NCBI GenBank assembly: GCA_013138675.1
Contig: WTCH01000251.1
Span: 1 to 15,111 of the forward strand
Reading direction: 5' to 3'
DNA from: Woeseiaceae bacterium
GTDB lineage: Bacteria > Pseudomonadota > Gammaproteobacteria > Steroidobacterales > Woeseiaceae
Length of the DNA stretch: 15,111 nt
Every line of letters starts with the position of its first letter. The first letter of the stretch is position 1. Under the pieces are notes generated by a model, which ran no database searches, had not been told where the DNA came from, and saw only the letters and a list, made by a program, of their open reading frames with translations. Shown piece after piece: positions 6,094-14,316 of this stretch. A program made the translations under genes and the position numbers.

Positions 6094-7296
6094 ATGGCCG
6101 ACTCACTGATCAATCGCATCATGTCGGGCAGTCTCGTGCTGCAAATCGCCATCGGCATTGTGGCAGGCGTCGCCTTGTCATTGACTTCGCCCGACACAGC
6201 AGGTTCTGCAATGCTGCTCGGCAACCTCTTCGTTCAGGCATTGAAGGCCGTCGCGCCAGTCCTTGTCCTGGTATTGGTTGCGTCGGCCATTGCGAATCGT
6301 CGCGTAAGCCATACCTCGCAGATGCGGCCTATTGTCGCGATGTACCTGGTTGGCACCATTGCTGCCGCACTCCTCGCCGTCGTCATGAGCACGTTTTTTC
6401 CCACAACGCTGGCACTGCAAACGGCGGGTATTGAAGCATCACCACCGCAAGGCATTATGGAGGTACTTGGCGGCTTGCTGTTTAAACTCGTCGACAATCC
6501 GGTAAACGCAATTCTTAGCGGCAACTTCATCGGCATTCTTGTCTGGGGTGTACTGCTGGGAATTTTTTTGCACCACGCCGCCGAGACGACACGTCAGATG
6601 TTGGCGGACATAGCTGATGCGGTGACGCACATCGTGCGAATTGTCATTCGCCTGGCGCCGATTGGTATCTTTGGTCTGGTGGCCGGCAACCTCGCCGAGT
6701 CGGGGCTGTCTGCGCTGGGTGGCTACGCGCGCATCCTGTCAGTGCTGCTCAGCTGCATGCTGATCATGGCGCTCGTCATTAATCCACTTATCGTCTGGTT
6801 TCGAACGCGGACAAATCCGTACCCGATCGTTCTGACCGCACTGCGGGAAAGTGGTGTGACGGCCTTTTTCACACGCAGTTCTGCGGCGAACATCCCGGTG
6901 AACCTGGCCCTTTGCGAACGCCTCGACCTCGAGAAAGACACCTACTCCGTGTCGATTCCTCTCGGTGCGACAATCAATATGGGCGGTGCGGCCATAACAA
7001 TTACGGTGCTGACACTCGCAGCGACACATACGCTTGGTATTGTGGTTGACCTGCCAACGGCATTGTTGCTCAGTGTAATTGCAGCGCTATCGGCCTGCGG
7101 CGCGTCAGGTGTTGCAGGCGGCTCTCTGTTACTCATTCCGTTGAGCTGCGGCCTGTTCGGCATCTCCAACGACATCGCAATGCAGGTTGTCGCGGTCGGT
7201 TTCGTGATCAGCGTACTGCAGGACTCAGCAGAGACGGCGCTGAATAGTTCGACTGACGTCGTGTTTACAGCGGCGGTGGCGCGAAAGGCCGCCTAG
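6094..7296 (+). CDS. sstT: Serine/threonine:Na+ symporter
   Basis: This 400-aa inner-membrane protein of the dicarboxylate/amino acid:cation symporter family aligns along its length with E. coli SstT, which imports serine and threonine with sodium. Diagnostic segments are SSAANIPVNLALCERL (hairpin 1, near 262-277), GATINMGGAAITITVLTLAA (the unwound helix around 292-311), GASGVAGGSLLLIP (hairpin 2, 336-349) and QDSAETALNSSTDV (376-389). Its ATG abuts the TAA of the binding-protein gene, and GAGGG inside that gene's end can serve as the ribosome-binding site, so translation is coupled. Its TAG stop shares CTAG with the stop of the opposing dctM. Being the second gene after a TRAP binding protein is unusual for sstT. 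Confidence 0.95.
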   Translation: MADSLINRIMSGSLVLQIAIGIVAGVALSLTSPDTAGSAMLLGNLFVQALKAVAPVLVLVLVASAIANRRVSHTSQMRPIVAMYLVGTIAAALLAVVMSTFFPTTLALQTAGIEASPPQGIMEVLGGLLFKLVDNPVNAILSGNFIGILVWGVLLGIFLHHAAETTRQMLADIADAVTHIVRIVIRLAPIGIFGLVAGNLAESGLSALGGYARILSVLLSCMLIMALVINPLIVWFRTRTNPYPIVLTALRESGVTAFFTRSSAANIPVNLALCERLDLEKDTYSVSIPLGATINMGGAAITITVLTLAATHTLGIVVDLPTALLLSVIAALSACGASGVAGGSLLLIPLSCGLFGISNDIAMQVVAVGFVISVLQDSAETALNSSTDVVFTAAVARKAA

Positions 7297-8672
7297 CTAC
7301 CGTAAATTTGTTCCGGCAGCCAGGTGACAAGGCCGGGGAAAATTGCGAGCAGCAACAATGCGAAAATCTGGATCGCGACGAATGGAATTACGCCACGATA
7401 GATTTGTAGCGTTGTGACCTCGGGCGGTGCGACGCCCCGTAAATAGAACAACGCAAATCCAAAAGGCGGCGTAAGGAATGAGGTCTGCAGGTTAATCGCG
7501 ATCATGATGCCAAGCCAGACCGGGTCGAGCCCCATCGCAAGCAATACCGGGCCGACAATCGGGACCACGACAAATGTGATTTCGATGAAATCGAGCACGA
7601 AGCCGAGCAGGAACATCACGAGCATTACGACAATCACGGCACCGACAACGCCGCCGGGCAATGACTCAAGAATCGCGCGAACGCCATCGTCGCCGCCGAA
7701 ACCGCGGAAGACGAGCGAGAATATCGATGCGCCGATCAGAATCAGGAACACCATGCTGCTGATTCGCAACGTGCTTCGCATGACCTCCTGAAGGCGCTCA
7801 AGACTCAGCTGCCTGCGGCCAACGGCAATCAGTAAAGCGCCCATCGCGCCAACACCGGCCGCCTCGGTGGGCGTCGCGACGCCAGCCAGGATAGATCCTA
7901 GTACAGCGAAAATGAGTATCAGCGGTGGCAATAGCGCATTCAGAACCCGGCCGATGGTGACGTTGTCATCGGGGCCCTTCTGGTGCGCCGGCATCGACTC
8001 CGGTTTGAATACCGCGACAGCGACGATGTAGAGCACGTACAGAAGTACGAGCAACAGGCCCGGAATCAACGCGCCGGCAAACAGGTCACCGACGGACACT
8101 GTCTTCGGTGAAAAAATACCCATCTCAAGCTGTGCTTGCTGATAGGCCGAGGTCATGACATCGCCCAGCATGACGAGAATAATCGATGGCGGAATAATCT
8201 GGCCAAGCGTGCCCGACGCGCAGATTGTTCCCGCCGACACCTCTGGCGAATATCCGTGGCGCAACATTGTTGGTAGCGAGAGCAGGCCCATGGTCACGAC
8301 CGTTGCGCCGACTATCCCGGTGCTTGCGGCTAACAGCATACCGACAAGGGTGACCGATATGCCCAAACCGCCCCGCAGGCTGCCAAACAGCCCACTCAGG
8401 GTCTCGAGCAGATCTTCGGCGATCCGTGCTCGCTCGAGCGTTACACCCATAAATACGAACAAAGGCACTGCGACCAGCGTCTGGTTGTTCATGATGCCGA
8501 ACACGCGATTCGGCAACCCGGATAGCAGCGCCGCATTGAACTCACCGGTCAACACGCCGACGCCTGCGAAAATCAACGCCGTGCCACCCAGTGTGAATGC
8601 AACCGGAAAGCCAGCCAGCAACACCAGGATCACCGATACGAACAGCAATAGCGCAACCCACTCCATGATCAC
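7293..8672 (-). CDS. dctM: TRAP transporter large permease subunit (DctM family)
   Basis: This 459-aa protein with many membrane segments is the transport subunit of a TRAP system, which moves a ligand delivered by a periplasmic binding protein, driven by a sodium gradient. The family block GYSPEVSAGTICASGTLGQ (140-158) followed by IIPPS is clear, as is the N-terminal LLAGFPVAFTLGG. The start is taken as the GTG at 8672, overlapping the dctQ stop as GTGA with AAGG five nt ahead; an in-frame ATG two codons later is an alternative. It is the last gene of the leftward unit and its TAG stop overlaps that of sstT. The most likely partner binding protein is the one at 4999-6093, on the opposite strand, though this is inferred from proximity. 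Confidence 0.94.
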   Translation of the reverse strand: MIMEWVALLLFVSVILVLLAGFPVAFTLGGTALIFAGVGVLTGEFNAALLSGLPNRVFGIMNNQTLVAVPLFVFMGVTLERARIAEDLLETLSGLFGSLRGGLGISVTLVGMLLAASTGIVGATVVTMGLLSLPTMLRHGYSPEVSAGTICASGTLGQIIPPSIILVMLGDVMTSAYQQAQLEMGIFSPKTVSVGDLFAGALIPGLLLVLLYVLYIVAVAVFKPESMPAHQKGPDDNVTIGRVLNALLPPLILIFAVLGSILAGVATPTEAAGVGAMGALLIAVGRRQLSLERLQEVMRSTLRISSMVFLILIGASIFSLVFRGFGGDDGVRAILESLPGGVVGAVIVVMLVMFLLGFVLDFIEITFVVVPIVGPVLLAMGLDPVWLGIMIAINLQTSFLTPPFGFALFYLRGVAPPEVTTLQIYRGVIPFVAIQIFALLLLAIFPGLVTWLPEQIYGS

Positions 8673-9169
8673 TGACGCCTTATTGTTGTGATCGACCGAG
8701 TCAACATCGATATGCCCTGCAAAGCGACGGCCACGGGCATGACGATCACAATCGATTTCATCAACGGGATCATCGGGTATGGCAGGCCGCCGGGCTCGCG
8801 CGAGGTTTCGTGTATCGACCAGGCAGCGGCGGCGAAATCATAGGCCATGAGCGCGAGCAAACCGCAGAGCGGCAGCAGGAACAGAACGACACCGATCAGG
8901 TCGACGATGGCGCGATTCCGTTCACTCATCTTGCGGTAGAAAATATCGACCCGGACGTGTTCCTCGTGCAATAACGTGTAGGCAGCGCCGACCATAAATA
9001 CAGCGGCATGCATCCACGTAACCGACTCCTGCATCCAGATGAGTCCGGCATCGAAGACGTAGCGCATGACGACGATGATCGACGTCAAAATGACCATCGC
9101 CAATGTCAACCAGGAGGTGGCTTTGCCAGTGATGTTGCTAATGCGGTCAAACAGGTTTTGTGGCGTCAT
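8669..9169 (-). CDS. dctQ: TRAP transporter small permease subunit (DctQ family)
   Basis: This 166-aa protein with four predicted membrane segments is the small subunit that pairs with DctM. Family features visible are the second-helix region ending VVMRYVFDAGLIWMQE, the segment HEEHVRVDIFYRKM after the next helix, and a C-terminal membrane segment before the RSITTIRRQ tail. The ATG at 9169 lies 4 nt after the stop of trkH, with no strong ribosome-binding site, so translation probably follows that of trkH. Its stop overlaps the dctM start. Grouping with a potassium transporter rather than with a binding-protein gene is uncommon. Confidence 0.93.
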   Translation of the reverse strand: MTPQNLFDRISNITGKATSWLTLAMVILTSIIVVMRYVFDAGLIWMQESVTWMHAAVFMVGAAYTLLHEEHVRVDIFYRKMSERNRAIVDLIGVVLFLLPLCGLLALMAYDFAAAAWSIHETSREPGGLPYPMIPLMKSIVIVMPVAVALQGISMLTRSITTIRRQ

Positions 9170-9173
9170 CGTC

Positions 9174-10625
9174 TCAGTGACGCCAGAACGTTGGCGTAAT
9201 CAGCACCAGCAACGTGAATATCTCAAGTCGGCCGAGCAACATGCCTGCAACTGCGACCCACTTTGCAGCATCACTGACCGTCATGAAGCCATTCGCGACC
9301 TCGCCGAGGCCGGGACCAAGATTATTCAATGTGGCAGCAATTGCGGAGAACGCGGTCACCTGGTCCAGGCCAGCCGCCATCATCAGGAGCATTAGTACAA
9401 CGAACACAACTATGTATACGGAGAAGAACCCCCATACAGCGTCAACGACACGGGATCCCACGGCCTTGTTGCCGAGTTTGACGGGAATCTCGGCGCTTGG
9501 ATGAACCAGCCGTGCGATCTCGCGAACGCCTTGTTTGTAGATCAACAGACAGCGGATGACCTTGATGCCGCCGGCGGTCGAGCCGGCAGAGCCGCCAATG
9601 AAGCTCGCAAAGATCAGTGCCACCGGAAGGAAGGCGGGCCAGGTTGCGTAGTTGGCCGTCGTGAACCCCGTGGTGGTCGCGATCGACACAGCCTGGAAGA
9701 CACCGTTGATAACCGTGTCTCCGGGGCTCGTATAGCTGCGATGGTAAAAGAGGCCCGCAACAACGAGCATCGAAAGTGCGATGAGGATCATCGTGTAGGC
9801 GCGAAACTCGGGGTCCTGGGAGTAGTGCTTTATCGACACGTAGCGCCAGGCAAAAAAGTGCAGTGAGAAATTAATGCCGGCCGCGAACATAAACACGATT
9901 GCGACGATATCGATCGCCGCGCTGTCGAAATAGCCGATGCTGAGGTCGTGAGTTGAAAAGCCGCCGATGGCGACGGTGGAGAACGCGTGACACAAGGCAT
10001 CAAACCAACCCATCCCGGCAATCATGTAGCTGACCGCACACGCTATCGTGAACGCGAGGTACACGTACCAAAGCGCCTTTGCCGTTTCCGTAATGCGCGG
10101 TGTTAGCTTCGTGTCCTTGACGGGCCCCGGCGTCTCGGCGCGATACAGTTGCATGCCGCCGACGCCTAGCATTGGTAGTACGGCGACGGCCAGCACGATG
10201 ATTCCCATACCACCAAGCCACTGCAGCTGTTGCCGGTAGTAGAGAATCGAGCGCGGCAACTCGTCGAGGCCGGTGAGTATGGTCGCGCCGGTCGTCGTCA
10301 GCCCGGACATGGATTCGAAAACCGCGTCCGTGATGGACAAGGTGATCGCGTCGGCGAAATACAGCGGCGCGGCACCGAAGGTGCCCAGCACCGTCCAGAA
10401 TGCCGCGACGATCAGGAAGCCGTCTCGAAGCCGCAGATCCCTGCGCGACCGGTGTACCGGGAGCCAGATGAGCAGACCGGCCACAAGCGTAAGGCCGAAG
10501 CTTTCCACGAACGGCAGCCACGTGGGCTCTTTGAACAGAACTGCAATAAGGATGGGCGGCAGCATCGTCAGGCTGAACATCATGAGCAGCAGCCCAAGAA
10601 TTTTCTGTACTACTGTCCAGTTCAT
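9174..10625 (-). CDS. trkH: Trk potassium uptake protein TrkH
   Basis: This 483-aa inner-membrane protein is the ion-conducting subunit of the Trk potassium uptake system, the same length as E. coli TrkH. The four pore loops with their filter glycines are visible: SGLTTTGAT (107-115), FSTVAIGGFST (215-225), SIATTTGFTT (314-323) and ATLNNLGPGLG (431-441). The last helix has the conserved Arg in MLLGRLEIFT. TrkH is gated by the cytoplasmic TrkA ring. It starts 15 nt after the trkA stop and is followed after 4 nt by dctQ, so the three are almost surely on one transcript. Confidence 0.96.
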   Translation of the reverse strand: MNWTVVQKILGLLLMMFSLTMLPPILIAVLFKEPTWLPFVESFGLTLVAGLLIWLPVHRSRRDLRLRDGFLIVAAFWTVLGTFGAAPLYFADAITLSITDAVFESMSGLTTTGATILTGLDELPRSILYYRQQLQWLGGMGIIVLAVAVLPMLGVGGMQLYRAETPGPVKDTKLTPRITETAKALWYVYLAFTIACAVSYMIAGMGWFDALCHAFSTVAIGGFSTHDLSIGYFDSAAIDIVAIVFMFAAGINFSLHFFAWRYVSIKHYSQDPEFRAYTMILIALSMLVVAGLFYHRSYTSPGDTVINGVFQAVSIATTTGFTTANYATWPAFLPVALIFASFIGGSAGSTAGGIKVIRCLLIYKQGVREIARLVHPSAEIPVKLGNKAVGSRVVDAVWGFFSVYIVVFVVLMLLMMAAGLDQVTAFSAIAATLNNLGPGLGEVANGFMTVSDAAKWVAVAGMLLGRLEIFTLLVLITPTFWRH

Positions 10626-10640
10626 CGTGTGGGCGAATGC

Positions 10641-12017
10641 TTAGACGAAAGACACGCCGACCTGGAACAATTTTTCCAGGTTTTCGATCTTTCGGCGGTC
10701 AGTCAGGAACAGGATCACATGGTCGTCGGTTTCAACAACCGTATCGTGGTGCGCGATGATGACCTGGCCCTCGCGCACCAGCATGACGATGGCGGCACCT
10801 TTTGGCAGATCGATGTCCTCGATCTTGCGACCGACAACCTTGGATTCGCCCTCCTCGCCGTGCGCAATGGCTTCGATGGCTTCGGCCGCGCCGCGCCGCA
10901 GCGAGTGCACCTTGACGACATCGCCGCGCCGTACATGTGCCAACAGTGAGCCGATTGTTACCTGTTGTGGCGAAATTGCAATATCAATGCTGCCCGCCTC
11001 GACCAGGTCTACGTAGGAAGCTCGGTTGATTAATGCCATGACCTTGTTCGAGCCGAGTCGTTTCGCAAGCATGGAACTCAGGATGTTGGCTTCCTCGGAG
11101 TTTGTCAGGGCACAGAACACGTCGACGTTATCGATGTTCTCCTCGAGCAGCAGCTCCTCGTCGGCGGCATCACCCACGAGCACAATCGCCTTGTTGAGCT
11201 GTTCAGAAATATGGCGCGCCCGGCTCGGGTCTCGCTCGATGATCTTGACCTGGTTGGTTTGCTCGAGCGCGAGTGCCAGCCGCACGCCAATATTTCCGCC
11301 ACCGGCGATGACGACGCGGCGAACCGGGTCTTCGAGACGGCGCATCTCGCTCATGAAGACACGAATGTCCTTGCGATCAGCGATGAAAAAGACCTCGTCA
11401 CCCTCCTGGATGACCGTGTCTCCCTCCGGCAGCATGGCCTTGCCCTGCCGGTAAATCGCGGCGATTCGCCCCTCGGTATTCGGCACATGTTCCTTAAGCG
11501 TTGCAATGCGCTGGCCGACCAGCAGGCCATCGCGATCAGCCTTCACGCCGACGAGGCGCACACGACCGTCAGCGAAATCGAGAACCTGCGATGCCCCGGG
11601 ATACAGGATGAGTTGCTCAACGTACTCACATACCAACTGCTCAGGGCTGATTCGTACGTCGACCGGGATCGCGTCCTGCGTGAACAGGTCTTTGGCATTC
11701 ATGTATTCCGCCGCGCGAATACGGGCAATCTTCGTTGGCGTGTGGAACAGTGTGTAGGCCACCTGGCAGGCAATCATGTTGGTTTCGTCGGCGTCGGTGA
11801 GGGCGACGACAATATCAGCGTCATTCGCGCCGGCGCGATCGAGTACCTCAGGATGCGCGGCATGACCAACCACCGTGCGGATATCGAGGCGGTCCTGCAA
11901 TTCACGCAGGACGTCAGGCCGCATGTCGACAACAGTGACCTCGTTGGCCTCTTCGCGCGACAGGTGATACGCAGCTGATGAGCCGACCTGCCCTGCACCG
12001 AGAATGAGAATTTTCAT
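10641..12017 (-). CDS. trkA: Trk system potassium regulatory protein TrkA
   Basis: This 458-aa cytoplasmic protein binds NAD(H) and nucleotides and gates TrkH; it equals the E. coli length. It has two RCK modules, each with a Rossmann glycine motif, GAGQVG (7-12) and GGGNIG (239-244), each followed by a TrkA-C domain. The acidic residue at the end of the second beta strand is Asp31 in the first module (VTVVDMRP) and Glu261 in the second (VKIIERDP). The ATG at 12017 follows an unbroken run of seven A and has no Shine-Dalgarno sequence, yet it gives the family N-terminus MKILILGAGQVG. uvrD ends 51 nt upstream on the same strand and trkH follows after 15 nt. Confidence 0.96.
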   Translation of the reverse strand: MKILILGAGQVGSSAAYHLSREEANEVTVVDMRPDVLRELQDRLDIRTVVGHAAHPEVLDRAGANDADIVVALTDADETNMIACQVAYTLFHTPTKIARIRAAEYMNAKDLFTQDAIPVDVRISPEQLVCEYVEQLILYPGASQVLDFADGRVRLVGVKADRDGLLVGQRIATLKEHVPNTEGRIAAIYRQGKAMLPEGDTVIQEGDEVFFIADRKDIRVFMSEMRRLEDPVRRVVIAGGGNIGVRLALALEQTNQVKIIERDPSRARHISEQLNKAIVLVGDAADEELLLEENIDNVDVFCALTNSEEANILSSMLAKRLGSNKVMALINRASYVDLVEAGSIDIAISPQQVTIGSLLAHVRRGDVVKVHSLRRGAAEAIEAIAHGEEGESKVVGRKIEDIDLPKGAAIVMLVREGQVIIAHHDTVVETDDHVILFLTDRRKIENLEKLFQVGVSFV

Positions 12018-12068
12018 TTTTTTTGTAGGTTGTCCGAGCGGCGAACGACGCTGCTTCAGGCTGCTAGT

Positions 12069-14231
12069 TTACATCAGATCGAGATTTGCATAGCTCAGAA
12101 CAAGCCATTTTGTGCCAGCCGTCTCAAAATTGACCTCAACTCGCGCATGTGCACCCTGTCCTTCACAGTTAAGTATGACGCCGTCACCAAATTTTACGTG
12201 CCGCACGCGCTGACCAAGCCTTATACCGAGTTCGCTACCAGCCGTGGTCGCCTTCGATCTACGTGCCGGCGAACGCATCGGCCGCGTTACCTGGACGCGC
12301 GGCCGGATTTCCTCGATGTGTTCATCAGGAATCTCGGAAATGAACCGCGATGGCTGGGAAAAATTGTCCACTCCATACAGGCGACGTTGTTCGGCGTAGG
12401 TGACATACAGTGTTTGCTTGGCGCGTGTGATGCCGACGTAGCAGAGGCGGCGCTCTTCCTCGAGACCGCTGGGATCAGCAATGGACCGCTGGTGCGGAAA
12501 TAGGCCATCCTCCATGCCAGACAGGAACACGAGGGGAAATTCGAGGCCCTTGGCGGAGTGCATGGTCATCAGCTGGACGCAATCCTCCCAGGCGTCCGCC
12601 TGACCTTCACCGGATTCGAGGGCGGCATGCGAAAGGAACTCGTCGAGCGGTGACATTTCCTGAGCCGGGTCCGGCTCGAAACTCTGCGCTGCACTAACCA
12701 GCTCGAGCAGGTTCTCGACACGGGTTTCGCTCTTTTCTCCCTTGTCCTTCTTGAAAAATTCAACAAGCCCGCTGGCATGGATAGCGTGGTCGACCTTCTC
12801 CTGCAGGTCTATCCCGGCGACGTCTCGCGACATCACTTCGATCAGGTTCAGGAACGCGAGTACCGCGTTGGCGGCACGGCCGTTGAGCTCGTCGCTGGCT
12901 ACGGCTCCCGCGGCACGCCACATCGAACAACTGTTTGCACGCGCATACGCGCGCATGATTTCGACCGTACGTGCGCCGATACCACGCGTCGGCTTGTTAA
13001 CAATGCGTTCAAACGACGAATCATCGTCGCGATGGGAAATGAGCCGCAGGTACGCAAGCGCGTCCTTGATTTCGGCACGCTCGAAGAACCGCAGGCCACC
13101 GTACACGCGGTAGGGAATGCCGGCATTAATAAGGCCTTCCTCAAGCACACGAGATTGCGCATTTGAGCGATACAGGATCGCAGCATCGGCGCGCAGATTG
13201 CCCTGGTCGATCCAGTCGCGAAGCCGGCCAATTACGAAGTCCGATTCGTCACGTTCGTTGTATGCGGCATAGACCTTGATCGATTCGCCCTCGGCGCCGT
13301 CGGTCCACAGGTTTTTGCCCATGCGCGAGGTGTTGTTTGCGATGACTGCATTTGCTGCATTGAGAATCGTCGCGGTCGAGCGGTAGTTTTGCTCCAGCTT
13401 GATGACGGTCGTCGACGGAAAGTCCTTCTGGAAGCGGTATATGTGTTCGACCCGAGCGCCACGCCAGCGGTAGATGGACTGGTCATCATCGCCGACAACA
13501 AACGGGATTCCCTTGTCACCGGCAAGCAGCCGCAGCCATGCGTACTGGATCGAGTTGGTGTCCTGAAACTCGTCCACGAGCAGGTGCGCGAAGCGCCGGC
13601 GGTAGTGATCGAGCAGCTCGGCATTGTCGCGCCAGAGCTCGTGGGCGCGCAGCAGGAGCTCGGCAAAATCGACAAGCCCGCCGCGCTGGCAGACCTCTTC
13701 ATAGGACTGGTAGAGCGCGATCATCTGCCGCCGCGTCGGGTCGCCTTCGTCATCGAGGTGTTGCGGGCGTAGCCCCTCGTCTTTCTGACCGTTGATGAAG
13801 TACTGGATCTCGCGTGGCACCCAGCGGCTGTCATCGACCTCGAGGTTCTTGAGCAGCCGCTTGATCAGGCGAAGCTGGTCATCCGAGTCGATAATCTGGA
13901 AATTCTGCGGCAGGCCGGCCTCGCGCCAGTGGCGCCGTAGCAGGCGGTGCGCCAGACCATGAAATGTGCCGATCCAGAGGTGGCCGACCGGCATGTTGAG
14001 CAAGGACTCGATGCGACCGCGCATCTCGGCCGCGGCCTTATTCGTAAACGTAACAGCCAGCAGGCTGTTGGGTGACAGCCCCTCGACGTCAATCAGCCAC
14101 GCGGCACGGTGGACGAGCACACGAGTCTTGCCACTGCCGGCACCGGCAATAACAAGCGTTGGCTCGGACGGCGCTGTAACAGCCTGGCGCTGAGCGTCGT
14201 TCAGAGATTCGAGGATGGGTGTTATGTCCAC
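12069..14231 (-). CDS. uvrD: DNA helicase II UvrD
   Basis: This 720-aa superfamily 1A helicase unwinds DNA 3' to 5' in nucleotide excision and mismatch repair; it has the same length as E. coli UvrD. Motifs in order: Walker A AGAGSGKT (29-36), DEFQDTN (220-226), GDDDQSIYRWRGA (247-259), EQNYRS (280-285), LMTMHSAKGLEFPLVF and RRLCYVGITRAKQTLYV. The last 50 residues (GQRVRHVKFGDGVILN onward) form the Tudor-like domain that contacts RNA polymerase. The start is a GTG at 14231, chosen because MDITPILESLNDAQRQAV matches the family N-terminus; a nearby ATG at 14239 is out of frame. No Shine-Dalgarno sequence is seen, and a REP element begins 9 nt upstream. trkA follows after 51 nt. Confidence 0.97.
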   Translation of the reverse strand: MDITPILESLNDAQRQAVTAPSEPTLVIAGAGSGKTRVLVHRAAWLIDVEGLSPNSLLAVTFTNKAAAEMRGRIESLLNMPVGHLWIGTFHGLAHRLLRRHWREAGLPQNFQIIDSDDQLRLIKRLLKNLEVDDSRWVPREIQYFINGQKDEGLRPQHLDDEGDPTRRQMIALYQSYEEVCQRGGLVDFAELLLRAHELWRDNAELLDHYRRRFAHLLVDEFQDTNSIQYAWLRLLAGDKGIPFVVGDDDQSIYRWRGARVEHIYRFQKDFPSTTVIKLEQNYRSTATILNAANAVIANNTSRMGKNLWTDGAEGESIKVYAAYNERDESDFVIGRLRDWIDQGNLRADAAILYRSNAQSRVLEEGLINAGIPYRVYGGLRFFERAEIKDALAYLRLISHRDDDSSFERIVNKPTRGIGARTVEIMRAYARANSCSMWRAAGAVASDELNGRAANAVLAFLNLIEVMSRDVAGIDLQEKVDHAIHASGLVEFFKKDKGEKSETRVENLLELVSAAQSFEPDPAQEMSPLDEFLSHAALESGEGQADAWEDCVQLMTMHSAKGLEFPLVFLSGMEDGLFPHQRSIADPSGLEEERRLCYVGITRAKQTLYVTYAEQRRLYGVDNFSQPSRFISEIPDEHIEEIRPRVQVTRPMRSPARRSKATTAGSELGIRLGQRVRHVKFGDGVILNCEGQGAHARVEVNFETAGTKWLVLSYANLDLM

Positions 14232-14240
14232 GAGCGCATT

Positions 14241-14306
14241 GTAGGAGCGGCTTTAGCCGCGAACAATCTTTGTTTTTTGGGAAGTCGCGGCTGAAGCCGC
14301 TCCTAC
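14241..14306. repeat. Inverted pair of GTAG-type REP elements
   Basis: Two 22-bp REPs face each other: 14241-14262 on the plus strand and 14306-14285 on the minus strand. Each starts with GTAGGAGCGGCT and ends in AGCCGCGA, and they differ at one loop base (TT versus TC). A T-rich spacer of 22 nt separates them. Each REP holds a GCGGCT/AGCCGC stem of its own, and the pair can also form one long hairpin with 22-bp arms. This matches the known REP-doublet arrangement mobilised by RAYT transposases. It fills almost all of the 85-nt gap between the upstream outer-membrane protein gene and uvrD. Confidence 0.88.
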
Positions 14307-14316
14307 GGGTCCGGTC

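Noticed and set aside
10230..10949. 239-aa open frame antisense to the trkH-trkA junction
   Set aside because: Opposite two well-supported genes, with a low-complexity charged composition and no motif.
11211..11978. 255-aa open frame antisense to trkA
   Set aside because: It lies wholly opposite a strongly conserved gene and its composition is that of a codon shadow in GC-rich DNA; no family features.
13232..13702. 156-aa alternative frame inside uvrD
   Set aside because: Same-strand out-of-frame shadow of an intact helicase gene; no frameshift is needed for UvrD.
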